Shown: one piece after another, positions 8,727-16,929 of the stretch
Layout: each line of letters begins with the position of its first letter
How positions within the stretch are numbered: position 1 is the first letter of the stretch
Assembly: GCF_008933115.1 (NCBI RefSeq)
Contig: NZ_WBVO01000001.1
Coordinates: forward strand, 778,671-842,670
DNA from: Phaeocystidibacter luteus
Lineage (GTDB): Bacteria > Bacteroidota > Bacteroidia > Flavobacteriales > Schleiferiaceae
Length of the DNA: 64,000 bases
Reading direction: 5' to 3'
The notes under the pieces: model-generated
What the model saw: the letters and a program-made list of their open reading frames with translations, nothing else
Databases searched by the model: none
Told to the model about the DNA's origin: nothing
Position numbers and translations under genes: made by a program

Positions 8727-11480
8727 CTACCTCAACACTACTTTTTCCCTCAAAACTTCACCAGATTCATCCTTCACACTTAAAACATACATTCCTTTCG
8801 GAAGGTCAGATAGGTCTAAAGTGTAGCAGCCATCAGGCGAGTTTGCTTTGCCTGTAGTCCTCACCAAGTCACCATTCAGACTGTAAATAGCAAAAGCTCT
8901 CTCACCGGAAGACGCGTTCGGAATGCATGCTTGAATAACACCATCCGTCGGGTTTGGTGATAGTAACATGGCGCGAACCACAGATTCTTCCCGCACACTA
9001 ATGTTTTCGATTAAGATAGAGCGTGATACAACCGGTTGTCCACAAGGCGTATGCGGTAGGATGTTGTAATAATTCAAGATTTCGTCATCGAACGTCACAA
9101 ACACGGTGTCACCCATCATTGCCGGCAGTCCAGCGAATCTCCATTCTATAGAATCTGCACTATTTACTTGTGCATAAAACATATATGTGACCGTTGAGTC
9201 GGTGTTGGATACATACACGTATCCGTCATTGACCACTGGTGGAACGATATCCACATTCGCTTCTACATATTCAATCCATCGACCGAGAGCACAAGAGTCA
9301 ATCAAATAGATATCAATAGAGTCTCCAGGAACCAAATTGTACAACCTGTGTGGACTCGTTACTGAAGTAATCGTCGTACCACTCGATGATGGATCAAATC
9401 CCTTAGGACCATAAATTAAATTGGTGTTGAGATTCGACGTTGTCCATGTGACTTCTGCAACACCACAATCCGGTATATAAACATAGATATTTGTCGGCGG
9501 AGGACAGGCATTGTTCACCCCTTCCAAAATTTCAAAGTTATCTATGAGAATGTCGTTGTAGAAGGTTTGGTTCACGGCATCCATATCTACCCTTAATACA
9601 AACTGGATGCTATCCGGATTTTGTGGCGGATTCAAGATGTATTTGATATTGACCCAATCGGCACTGTCACCGCTGTAGGTTATTACATCGTAGTGCCAAG
9701 TAGCGCCATCATAATAATCTATGTAGAAGCTATTGTTATCCCCAGGGTAATTGGTGTTGTTACTGTATAACCAAAGCGAGAGTTGAGGAACTTGCAAGTT
9801 GGAAACATCAATAAGTGGAGTTACAATGAAGACACTATCTAAAGGTGTTGGAGAACTTCCATCAACCCCTATGGCATACCCTCCATTTCCAGTATAATCA
9901 ACCTGATTTTGAGCACCATATGCTGGAAAGTATGCGTTTGACAGACCTGTTGGTATCCATGCCGAATTCATTCTGCCTTCAATCAAAGGTTCTGTCCTCC
10001 AACATGTTGGAATAATAGTGTCGTCAAATGTTTCAATGAATGGAGCTGATATTGGCAAGCATGGGGTCCAAAAAGAATAAGGACCTTTAATCGCGGACGT
10101 TCCAGAGGCACCGCAATCTTCTCGAAGAAAGACTTCGTATTCAGTATTCGGCGTTAAACCGCTCACGGAATAAGACGTTGCGTTTAGATTAACAGTTGTT
10201 CTATTTCCAGAAAAAGTACCCGCTGGTGCATACTGGAAAATGAAGTTGTTTGAAGAGAGTCCGGAATTCCATGAAACATCAACCGAGGTTGCTGTGAGGT
10301 TTGAAAAAGTGACGCCCATATCACGACGAATTGGGCATGGATTTGAGGTGATTGAAACCTCGTCAATCGCAACATCTTGTTGAAAAGCAGAAAGAGGGTC
10401 TATATCAAATACCATGATGAATCGTATTTGACTTTCACCTGTTGAATCAAGAAGTACGTATCGGTCCCTCCAAGGATCAGTTTTCCTTGGTTGTAGTTCT
10501 CCCACTAGTGAATCGACAGTAATCCAGATACCGTCAACTTTTTGGCCGACATAGAGAACTTTAATTTCAGAGCCACGCATGTAATAGCTGTACTTCAATT
10601 CGGGGTATTGGATACCCGAGAAGTCAATACGGGGAGAATACAGGTAAACCGAATCTCCACTATCCATTGACGCTTCTGTGTACAAGTAATTCCCAGTGCC
10701 TGATTTATCGGCTTGAGGTCCAGTTTCTATAGAATTGGTAGAGTCCTCTCTTACCACCCATTTCACAGCACGCAAATCAGTGCTAGGCCATGGGTGAAAC
10801 CTCCAATCTGCCGAATGCGAAAACTGAGGAATACCAGTATTGTTGAGCGTTTGGTCTGGAACCCAATCGCTGCCATCGAAATCTTCCGCATAAGGCAAAC
10901 TGTATACAGAATCAGTTTCTGACCTCAACAATCTGAAATTCGCTAGTTCCCAAGGGGACGATGAAACACTCATCTCAAATCTGAGCTGAAACCTCACCGT
11001 ATCTCCAACTAGAGAATCAGGAAGAAAGATCTCTAAGTATTTCGTATTGTCGGTTCCACCTGGACTCCAGCTACGGAAGGATGGTCCCACCTTTCTCAAC
11101 ACACTCCAACTGGAGTCATTCTGCCTTTGGACAAACACTCGAAAAAAGTCATTTACTCCTGATGTCGATGTGTATTGGTGTCTCAATGTAAAATTCAAGA
11201 CAGCCTTGTGCGTGATTGCGAAATATGGCGTGTGAACGGGCTTATTCCCCAGGTATCCTCCGGTTGAACTGATTGTCAATCTATTATTCGCTCGAGTCGC
11301 AGTAACGTTTGGTGTACCTCCTGATGTCGACCAACATTGAAAGGTAGCCCAATTACCAAACTGATTCTGATAAGGCAATGTCTCCGCTGTGCATTGCGCG
11401 TTAGCATCAGCACTAAAGACTAATAATGAGGCAAACAAGCTCCAGAAAAGGGCAGAAATAGAGAGAGATAGAGAATTCAT
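8727..11480 (-). CDS. Large T9SS-secreted protein with choice-of-anchor J and fibronectin III-like domains
   Basis: A 917-residue exported protein. Residues 1-28 form a signal peptide (ends ADANAQ). Several jelly-roll segments of the MAM/choice-of-anchor J type follow, recognisable by phrases such as YAEDFDGSDW (about 198) and FIETFDD (about 490), and separated by fibronectin III-like units (for example around 385-470, ending NTEYEVFLREDCG). The last about 75 residues are a type A T9SS sorting domain: LSPNPTDGV, then a beta-rich stretch ending GMYVLSVKDESGEVL and a basic tail. Such proteins are exported by type IX secretion and attached to or released from the outer membrane; ligand and role are unknown. 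It is divergent from the transketolase genes, with a TATCTTGC box resembling a -7 element in its upstream region. Confidence 0.85.
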   Translation of the reverse strand: MNSLSLSISALFWSLFASLLVFSADANAQCTAETLPYQNQFGNWATFQCWSTSGGTPNVTATRANNRLTISSTGGYLGNKPVHTPYFAITHKAVLNFTLRHQYTSTSGVNDFFRVFVQRQNDSSWSVLRKVGPSFRSWSPGGTDNTKYLEIFLPDSLVGDTVRFQLRFEMSVSSSPWELANFRLLRSETDSVYSLPYAEDFDGSDWVPDQTLNNTGIPQFSHSADWRFHPWPSTDLRAVKWVVREDSTNSIETGPQADKSGTGNYLYTEASMDSGDSVYLYSPRIDFSGIQYPELKYSYYMRGSEIKVLYVGQKVDGIWITVDSLVGELQPRKTDPWRDRYVLLDSTGESQIRFIMVFDIDPLSAFQQDVAIDEVSITSNPCPIRRDMGVTFSNLTATSVDVSWNSGLSSNNFIFQYAPAGTFSGNRTTVNLNATSYSVSGLTPNTEYEVFLREDCGASGTSAIKGPYSFWTPCLPISAPFIETFDDTIIPTCWRTEPLIEGRMNSAWIPTGLSNAYFPAYGAQNQVDYTGNGGYAIGVDGSSPTPLDSVFIVTPLIDVSNLQVPQLSLWLYSNNTNYPGDNNSFYIDYYDGATWHYDVITYSGDSADWVNIKYILNPPQNPDSIQFVLRVDMDAVNQTFYNDILIDNFEILEGVNNACPPPTNIYVYIPDCGVAEVTWTTSNLNTNLIYGPKGFDPSSSGTTITSVTSPHRLYNLVPGDSIDIYLIDSCALGRWIEYVEANVDIVPPVVNDGYVYVSNTDSTVTYMFYAQVNSADSIEWRFAGLPAMMGDTVFVTFDDEILNYYNILPHTPCGQPVVSRSILIENISVREESVVRAMLLSPNPTDGVIQACIPNASSGERAFAIYSLNGDLVRTTGKANSPDGCYTLDLSDLPKGMYVLSVKDESGEVLREKVVLR

Positions 11481-11590
11481 CTGTCAAGATTTGATAGCTC
11501 TTGCAAGATAACAGAAAAGAATTGACCGTGTCGTTAGTATCACGTTCATAAATGGGATCATTTTCCCAATTCCCTACCGCCCACTTTGCA

Positions 11591-11598
11591 TATCTTTG
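11591..11598 (+). promoter_or_regulatory. -7 promoter box of the transketolase operon
   Basis: TATCTTTG matches TAnnTTTG exactly. It lies 32 nt before the ATG at 11631 and downstream of an in-frame ATG at 11586. The upstream ATG would precede the transcription start, which decides for the 11631 start. Confidence 0.65.
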
Positions 11599-11630
11599 CA
11601 CCCGAGATTCAATTTCAACCCACTTTGGAC

Positions 11631-12470
11631 ATGAACGATTTGAAGAACCTCTGCACTCAAGTTCGCAGAGACATTGTACGTATGGTGCACGCTGTTAATT
11701 CTGGTCACCCAGGCGGATCCCTCGGTTGTACCGAGTATTTCGTGGCTCTCTACGGAGAGATTATGGAATACAATGCAGCGAATTTTGATATGGATGGAAA
11801 AGGCGAAGACCTCTTTTTCCTTTCGAACGGACACATTTCTCCCGTTTTCTACAGCACTCTCGCACGCAATGGCTTCTTCAAGGTTGATGAACTAAATACG
11901 TTCAGAAAGATCGATTCCCGCCTTCAAGGTCACCCTACAACCCACGAAGGGCTTCCAGGCGTGAGAATTGCGTCAGGTTCACTCGGACAAGGCATGTCTG
12001 TTGCCATAGGAGCTGCAGAAGCAAAAAAGTTGAACAACGACAATCACCTCGTTTTCTCACTGCACGGTGATGGCGAACTCCAAGAAGGACAAATCTGGGA
12101 GGCTGCTATGTATGCCGCTGGCAAGAATGTCGACAACCTCATCGCTACCATCGACGCAAACGGTCAACAAATCGACGGATCTACCGACGATGTTCTTCCA
12201 ATGGGAGATATCGGTCAGAAGTTCGCGGCCTTCGGATGGGATGTGATGACCATTGAAAATGGCAACGACCTCGACAGTGTAATTGCTGGTTTGAACGAAG
12301 CCAAAAGTCGCACAGGAAAAGGAAAGCCAGTTTGCATCATCATGAAGACTGAAATGGGTGCAGGTGTTGACTTCATGATGGGTACACACAAATGGCATGG
12401 GGTTGCTCCAAACGATGATCAATTGGCAGATGCTCTTGGTCAGCTATCCTCAACATTGACCGACTACTAA
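11631..12470 (+). CDS. Transketolase, N-terminal (thiamine-diphosphate-binding) subunit
   Basis: The N-terminal half of a split transketolase, which transfers two-carbon ketol units between sugar phosphates in the non-oxidative pentose phosphate pathway. From the chosen start it has 279 residues. The ThDP motif is GDGELQEGQIWEA (146-158) with N177, and the substrate and cofactor histidines lie in SGHPGG (24-29) and NGHISP (66-71). The frame extends 15 codons further upstream, but those codons run through the promoter box. The C-terminal half is encoded at 13859-14809, separated by a secreted vWA protein gene, whereas split transketolase genes are normally adjacent. All three are on the plus strand with gaps of 10 and 4 nt, so they are probably one operon. 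Confidence 0.92.
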   Translation: MNDLKNLCTQVRRDIVRMVHAVNSGHPGGSLGCTEYFVALYGEIMEYNAANFDMDGKGEDLFFLSNGHISPVFYSTLARNGFFKVDELNTFRKIDSRLQGHPTTHEGLPGVRIASGSLGQGMSVAIGAAEAKKLNNDNHLVFSLHGDGELQEGQIWEAAMYAAGKNVDNLIATIDANGQQIDGSTDDVLPMGDIGQKFAAFGWDVMTIENGNDLDSVIAGLNEAKSRTGKGKPVCIIMKTEMGAGVDFMMGTHKWHGVAPNDDQLADALGQLSSTLTDY

Positions 12471-12480
12471 GAAGTCTCTT

Positions 12481-13854
12481 TTGAAGCGTTTTATTCACGG
12501 TTTAGTATTTGCTCTCGTTCTGTCGAGCCCCCTCGCTGGTTTCGCTCAACAAAACGATGCGCCAACGACCCGCATTCTGTTCATTTTCGATGGATCAGGT
12601 TCCATGCAGGGACGCTGGGAAACGGGTAAGAAAATCGATGTAGCACAACGCTTGATGACCCAAATGCTCGATAGCCTTCAATCCTTGAGGCTTCAGAATT
12701 TGGAACTCGCACTACGCGTGTACGGACATAATAAGCCGTCTCCACCGCAAGACTGTAATGATACTCATCTAGAAGTTCCATTTGGGAACAACACCTATGT
12801 GAGAATCAAGCAGGTCCTCAGAAGCATCATCCCAAAAGGTACTACGCCTATTGCGCGTTCCTTGGAGTTTTCTGCGGATGACTTCACGCCATGCAATGAT
12901 TGCAGAAACATCATCATCCTAATAACAGATGGACTCGAGGAGTGCAATGAAGACCCCTGCGCGGTGTCCAGAATGCTTCAAGAACGCGGTATTGCATTGA
13001 AACCTTTTGTGATTGGAATTGGACTAGACCCAGAGTTTCGTTCAACCTTTGAATGTGTTGGAAACTATTTTGACGCCGCCGAAGAATCCACTTTCAAAAA
13101 GGTACTCGGAGTAGTTATTAGCCAAGCCTTGAATAATACAAGCGGGCAAATCAATCTCCTCGATGATAATGGTCAGCCTATCGAAACGGATGTCCCTTTA
13201 GCGGTATATGATGCCGTTTCCGGAAAGCTTATCGAAAGCTTCGTGCATACGCTCGATGCCAATGGAAATCCAGATACGCTAGTGCTCGACCCTTTAGTGA
13301 CCTATGATGTTTCCGTTTTCACCGTCCCCACCGTACACCAACGTGGAGTTGAAGTTCAAGAGGGAACGCATAATCACATCAACATTCCTGCGGGAAGAGG
13401 AACTCTTGACCTTCGTATGAGCGGGTCAAGATCTGCCCAAACCCCAGAAGTGCTCGTCCGTCGACCAGGCGAATCTCGAACACTACACGTTCAGACCTTC
13501 AACACAACTCAGGAATACCTCACTGGAACGTATGAAATTGAAATACTTACGTTGCCTAGAATCTATGAGACAGTTACTATTTCTCAGGATGAAACAAACA
13601 CAGTAAGTATTCCGGCTCCGGGAACGGTGTTCATTCAAACCAGTAGTGCTGGTCCTGGAGGAGTGTACGTAAGAAGAGGAGATGAGCTAATTTGGGTTGC
13701 AGAACTCCAAGCAGAAGAAACACGTCATACCTTTGCGCTTCAGCCAGGTGATTACACGGTAATTCACAGGCCAACCACGGCGCAGTCAAGTTTATATTCT
13801 AAAAGCAAGTCGTTTACCGTTAGCCCGGGCGGCTCAACCACAGTCAAACTCTAG
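12481..13854 (+). CDS. Exported von Willebrand factor A domain protein between the transketolase genes
   Basis: A 457-residue protein starting at TTG (12481); no in-frame ATG would keep the signal peptide [22 protein letters not shown]. The vWA domain spans about residues 29-220 and has a complete metal-ion-dependent adhesion site: DGSGS (36-40), the Thr in GTTPIARS (about 120-127) and the Asp in ITDG (about 148). Eight cysteines in this region suggest disulfides. The remaining half consists of beta-sandwich-like repeats ending in [15 protein letters not shown], without a recognisable T9SS signal. It is probably periplasmic or surface located. The insertion between two metabolic subunit genes, 10 nt after one and 4 nt before the other, is unexpected, and a functional link to transketolase is not evident. 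Confidence 0.8.
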   Translation: MKRFIHGLVFALVLSSPLAGFAQQNDAPTTRILFIFDGSGSMQGRWETGKKIDVAQRLMTQMLDSLQSLRLQNLELALRVYGHNKPSPPQDCNDTHLEVPFGNNTYVRIKQVLRSIIPKGTTPIARSLEFSADDFTPCNDCRNIIILITDGLEECNEDPCAVSRMLQERGIALKPFVIGIGLDPEFRSTFECVGNYFDAAEESTFKKVLGVVISQALNNTSGQINLLDDNGQPIETDVPLAVYDAVSGKLIESFVHTLDANGNPDTLVLDPLVTYDVSVFTVPTVHQRGVEVQEGTHNHINIPAGRGTLDLRMSGSRSAQTPEVLVRRPGESRTLHVQTFNTTQEYLTGTYEIEILTLPRIYETVTISQDETNTVSIPAPGTVFIQTSSAGPGGVYVRRGDELIWVAELQAEETRHTFALQPGDYTVIHRPTTAQSSLYSKSKSFTVSPGGSTTVKL

Positions 13855-13858
13855 TAAG

Positions 13859-14809
13859 ATGAAATACACAGACAGCGGTAGCAAGGACACAAGATCAGGT
13901 TTCGGAGCAGGATTACACGAGCTCGGAAAATCCAATCCAAATGTGGTAGCACTTTGTGCAGACCTTACTGGTTCGTTGAAAATGGATGCCTTCAAGAACG
14001 ATTTTCCTGATCGTTTTTTCCAGACTGGCATTGCCGAAGCGAACATGATGGGAATCGCCGCGGGTATGACCATCGGTGGTAAAATTCCATTCACGGGAAC
14101 GTTTGCAAACTTCAGCACAGGTCGTGTTTACGATCAGATTCGTCAGTCAATTGCCTACAGTGGCAAGAACGTGAAGATTTGTGCTTCTCACGCTGGTCTC
14201 ACACTTGGGGAAGACGGCGCGACACACCAAATTTTGGAAGATATTGGTCTCATGAAAATGCTTCCGGGCATGACCGTTATCTCTCCATGCGACTACAACC
14301 AGACAAAAGCTGCAACTATTGCGATTGCTGACTATGACGGTCCTGTCTACCTACGTTTCGGTCGTCCGAAAGTTGCCAACTTCACCGATCCCAATGAGAA
14401 GTTTGAAATCGGAAAAGCTCAGCTTCTTCAAGAAGGGAAAGATGTTACCATTATTGCAAACGGACACCTCGTTTGGAAGGCACTTCAGGCTGCAGATCAA
14501 CTCGAGGCTAAGGGCATCAGTGCAGAAGTGATTAACATTCACACAATCAAGCCACTAGACGACGCGGCCATTTTGAAGTCTGTACGCAAGACGGGATGTG
14601 TTGTTACAGCAGAAGAGCACCAAATGAATGGTGGCCTTGGAGACTCTGTTGCCCAATTGTTGGCGACTTCTACTCCGACTCCACAAGAATTTGTTGCGGT
14701 AAACGACAGCTTCGGAGAATCTGGAACGCCGGATCAACTACTTGAAAAGTACGGTTTGAACGAAGCGAGTATCATTGCTGCTGCAGAAAAGGTGATGGGT
14801 AGAAGATAA
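13859..14809 (+). CDS. Transketolase, C-terminal subunit
   Basis: The C-terminal half of the split transketolase, with the pyrimidine-binding and C-terminal domains. The catalytic glutamate is E60 in [14 protein letters not shown], which activates Th[16 protein letters not shown] (about 119-132) and [11 protein letters not shown] (about 250-260) are typical of this family and of the related 1-deoxyxylulose-5-phosphate synthase; the length of 316 and the pairing with the N-terminal subunit support transketolase. The start ATG is 4 nt after the vWA gene. The stop codon is followed directly by a GC-rich hairpin array with no classic U-tract terminator, so the array may form the 3' end of this mRNA. 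Confidence 0.92.
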   Translation: MKYTDSGSKDTRSGFGAGLHELGKSNPNVVALCADLTGSLKMDAFKNDFPDRFFQTGIAEANMMGIAAGMTIGGKIPFTGTFANFSTGRVYDQIRQSIAYSGKNVKICASHAGLTLGEDGATHQILEDIGLMKMLPGMTVISPCDYNQTKAATIAIADYDGPVYLRFGRPKVANFTDPNEKFEIGKAQLLQEGKDVTIIANGHLVWKALQAADQLEAKGISAEVINIHTIKPLDDAAILKSVRKTGCVVTAEEHQMNGGLGDSVAQLLATSTPTPQEFVAVNDSFGESGTPDQLLEKYGLNEASIIAAAEKVMGRR

Positions 14810-15070
14810 GGATCCGCCTATCGGCGGAAAGGATGCCTCCCTCCGGTCGGCAAAGGAATCCGCCTACCGGCGGATAAGGATCGCGCTCCGCTGCCGCGTA
14901 GGCGAAAGGTCGACGCCTGCGGCGGTCGAAAGGTGCCTCCCTGCGGTCGGCAAGGGATCGCTCCGACCTTCGGCGGAGGATAAGGCGCCTGCCTTCGGCA
15001 TGCACAAGGCGTCCTTCGGCCGCAAGGATTGTCGCCTACGGCGATCAATAAGTCCTCGTTCCTCGGCAAG
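14810..15070. repeat. Hairpin array A (reverse orientation)
   Basis: Starts at the nucleotide after the transketolase stop. Eleven different short palindromes follow one another with 2-7-nt linkers of the AAGGAT type: TCCGCCTATCGGCGGA, GCCTCCCTCCGGTCGGC, TCCGCCTACCGGCGGA, a degenerate CGCTCCGC unit, TCGACGCCTGCGGCGGTCGA, GCCTCCCTGCGGTCGGC, CTCCGACCTTCGGCGGAG, GCCTGCCTTCGGCATGC, GCGTCCTTCGGCCGC, GTCGCCTACGGCGATC and CCTCGTTCCTCGG. Read on the minus strand, most of the order equals that of the arrays at 40862, 48704, 51268 and 54953. Open frames through it translate into repeats such as RRQADSF and are not genes. Confidence 0.8.
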
Positions 15071-15124
15071 TTAGGCCTAGCCATTAGACTTAAGATTTAG
15101 CCTCGGGTTTAACTTGAATCCAAG

Positions 15125-15237
15125 TACCACGGGGCTTTAGCCCGTGGTACCAAAAAGGTTTCCTCCGAATGCCACGTGGCTTTAGCCCGTGGTATCGGTA
15201 AGGCCCATCCAATTGCCACAGGGCTTCAGCCCGTGGC
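15125..15237. repeat. Three TACCACGGGCTTTAGCCCGTGGTA-type palindromes (module 2, copy A)
   Basis: Near-perfect hairpins at 15125-15149, 15171-15194 and 15215-15237 with TTTA or TTCA loops. Each has a stem of about 10 bp built on CCACGGGC/GCCCGTGG. The same module lies between array and 53-bp repeats at 40751-40861 and 54799-54952. The flanking 15071-15124 holds no gene or signal I can name. Confidence 0.75.
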
Positions 15238-15260
15238 CTCTTAGCCTTAGCTATTCTGTC

Positions 15261-15436
15261 CAACTCCCGAATCAGCTTCCCCTCTCGGGATTCCTCCTTT
15301 CAGTCGGAACCTCTAGCTGTCTAACTCCCGAATCGGCTTCGCCTCTCGGGATTCCTCCTTTCAGTCGGAACCTCCAATCATCCAACTCCCGAATCAGCTT
15401 CCCCCCTCTCGGGATTCCTCCTTCCAGTCGGAACCT
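15261..15436. repeat. Three 61-bp tandem repeats (module 3, copy A)
   Basis: Copies begin at about 15262, 15323 and 15384 with AACTCCCGAATC and end with CAGTCGGAACCTC. Each contains an outer TCCCGA/TCGGGA stem and, in its best copy, an inner GGC-GAA-GCC stem. It is the reverse complement of the 53-bp unit at 40697 and 54383, with extra spacer bases. Confidence 0.75.
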
Positions 15437-15449
15437 CCAAATCTCTTCC

Positions 15450-15457
15450 TACCTTTA
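15450..15457 (+). promoter_or_regulatory. Possible -7 box of the ECF sigma operon
   Basis: TACCTTTA, one mismatch from TAnnTTTG, lies 31 nt before the GTG start. It is located just behind module 3 of the composite repeat. Confidence 0.35.
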
Positions 15458-15488
15458 AACCTTTACCCCTTCACAGCATCACACTGCC

Positions 15489-16052
15489 GTGCACAACGAA
15501 GACCGCATCTGGCTAGCCTACAATGCTGGAGATTATCGCAAAGCGTTTGAAGCGCTTGTTGATATTCAGCAAGGCCAACTCCTGCGCATAATTCTAAGAA
15601 TTGTAGGAGATGAAGATGAGGCCATGGATGTACTTCAGGATACCTTCATCAAGATTTGGAAGAATCTGGCTTCATTCAAAGGTGGAAGCAAATGGAGTAC
15701 GTGGACCTATCGAATAGCGAGCAATGAAGCATTGATGCACCTGAGGAAGAAAAAGAAGTTCCTGACCACATCCGACCCTATTGTTACCGAACAGCTTACG
15801 GCCGGTTCATTTTTCGATGGGGATGATGCTTTGGCAGCTCTTTACTCCGCATTGGATAAGCTACCAGCCAAGCAGAGGTTGGTATTTCAGATGAAGTATT
15901 TCGACGATCTGCCCTACGCGGAAATCGCACAAATAACAAATACGAGTGTTGGAGCTCTTAAGGCCAGCTATCACCATGCCGTCAAAAAGATTGAGGCTGA
16001 AGTTTCAAATTTTAAACCTGGAGGTCATTCCGACATCAAAGAAGTGTCATGA
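15489..16052 (+). CDS. ECF-type RNA polymerase sigma factor (sigma-70 family)
   Basis: A 187-residue group 4 sigma factor. Region 2 covers about residues 25-90 (GDEDEAMDVLQDTFIKIWKN, then the W/Y-rich promoter-melting stretch SKWSTWTYRIASNEAL). Region 4 covers about 118-170 with the helix-turn-helix DDLPYAEIAQITNTSVGALK. The start is GTG at 15489; no ATG precedes region 2. The stop overlaps the next ATG as ATGA. The next gene encodes a membrane protein with a short cytosolic N-terminus and the third a periplasmic Spy-like protein, a layout typical of ECF sigma / anti-sigma / periplasmic sensor cassettes. The stimulus is unknown; envelope or metal stress is a reasonable inference. Confidence 0.9.
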   Translation: MHNEDRIWLAYNAGDYRKAFEALVDIQQGQLLRIILRIVGDEDEAMDVLQDTFIKIWKNLASFKGGSKWSTWTYRIASNEALMHLRKKKKFLTTSDPIVTEQLTAGSFFDGDDALAALYSALDKLPAKQRLVFQMKYFDDLPYAEIAQITNTSVGALKASYHHAVKKIEAEVSNFKPGGHSDIKEVS

Positions 16053-16432
16053 AAAAGAACGACGGACTAAATATTTCAGAGCAATTCCTGCTTGAGAATG
16101 CCAAAAAACTCAAAGGGATACCAGATACCCCGGTTAAAGGAAGAGTTATTCCTCTGCGCCTCGGTTTCACTTTCGGTGCTGTAGCTGCAGCTTTAGCCGC
16201 TGTACTTGTATTCCGACTCCAGCCTTCAGAGAACACGGACCTCTTTGCCGATGTAACTTCCGAAGAAGTTTACCAATATTATGATTCCGGACTTATCGAT
16301 GTTGAAACCGATTTGCTCATGGAGTATACTTCGGTGGACGATTTTACGGTAGAAATAGACCCGAATGAAGAGGAGCTCGACTTGCTACTTGACGACCTCA
16401 ATGACGAAGAACTATATAATATCTTGAACTGA
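16049..16432 (+). CDS. Single-pass membrane protein, probable anti-sigma factor
   Basis: A 127-residue protein with a cytosolic N-terminus of about 34 residues (MKKNDGLNISEQFLLENAKKL...), one membrane helix (about 37-57) and an acidic periplasmic tail rich in Asp and Glu that ends DLNDEELYNILN. The start overlaps the sigma-factor stop by 4 nt and its stop shares a nucleotide with the next start, so translation is coupled on both sides. It lacks the zinc-binding HxxxCxxC of ZAS anti-sigma factors. The role rests on gene order and topology only, as no sequence family is recognised. Confidence 0.7.
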   Translation: MKKNDGLNISEQFLLENAKKLKGIPDTPVKGRVIPLRLGFTFGAVAAALAAVLVFRLQPSENTDLFADVTSEEVYQYYDSGLIDVETDLLMEYTSVDDFTVEIDPNEEELDLLLDDLNDEELYNILN

Positions 16433-16908
16433 TGAAATCATTACTACTTACATGTTTCGCGTTCTTGGCTTTTAGCTACACCGCTTTCGCACAGCCACAG
16501 GGACGTGGTGAACGCCTCGAAGCGTTAAGAACGGCATACATCACCCAAGAGGTAAATCTCACAAGCGCGGAGGCCGAGAAGTTTTGGCCCATACACAATG
16601 AAATGAGCGAAGAACTCAAAGAAACCAGAGAGGAAAGACATCAGCTCTTGAGAAGATATAGATCCTCCTCTTCCATTGAAAATGCGGATAGCGACGATCT
16701 CAAAGAAATGATGGAACGCTTCTTCGAACTTGAAGCCGAGGAACTTGCCATTCGCAAAAAATACCACACACGGTTCCTAGAAGTGCTCAGCGCCCAAAAA
16801 GTAGCGCTAATTTACAGAGCAGAAGAAGAGTTTAAGCGAGAGCTACTCCGCAGAGTTGGCCGAGAAGGAGGTCGTGAAGGAGGTCGTTCCGAAGGCCGCA
16901 GAGAGTAA
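16432..16908 (+). CDS. Periplasmic Spy/CpxP-like helical protein
   Basis: A 158-residue protein with signal peptide MKSLLLTCFAFLAFSYTAFA. The mature part is almost all charged helix: EVNLTSAEAEKFWPIHNEMS (about 36-55), a long amphipathic middle, and the LSAQKVALIYRAEEEFKREL segment (about 119-138) that resembles the second LTxxQ-type repeat of Spy/CpxP proteins. In Bacteroidota such genes behind an ECF sigma factor are often annotated as heavy-metal sensors or envelope-stress chaperones. The C-terminus is a low-complexity Gly/Arg/Glu tail (RREGG-like repeats from about 140), which may bind nucleic acid or simply be a slippage-expanded repeat. Gene order suggests it senses or buffers the signal for the sigma factor. 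Confidence 0.7.
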   Translation: MKSLLLTCFAFLAFSYTAFAQPQGRGERLEALRTAYITQEVNLTSAEAEKFWPIHNEMSEELKETREERHQLLRRYRSSSSIENADSDDLKEMMERFFELEAEELAIRKKYHTRFLEVLSAQKVALIYRAEEEFKRELLRRVGREGGREGGRSEGRRE

Positions 16909-16917
16909 CCTCTTTTG

Positions 16918-16925
16918 TACCTTCG
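16918..16925 (+). promoter_or_regulatory. -7 box 4 nt before the aminotransferase start
   Basis: TACCTTCG (TTTG variant) ends 4 nt before the ATG at 16930. It overlaps the possible TTG start at 16915 and so argues for ATG 16930. A transcript from here would have almost no leader. Confidence 0.45.
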
Positions 16926-16929
16926 CCGC

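Noticed and set aside
11586..11630. Upstream ATG of the transketolase N-terminal subunit
   Set aside because: The extension contains the TATCTTTG promoter box, so it would not be in the mRNA.
14772..15084. Open frames through hairpin array A (77-88 residues, minus strand)
   Set aside because: They translate the palindromes into repeated peptides, differ in frame between copies and have no start signals; the same happens at 40684-41256, 48650-49166, 51134-51560 and 54880-55399.
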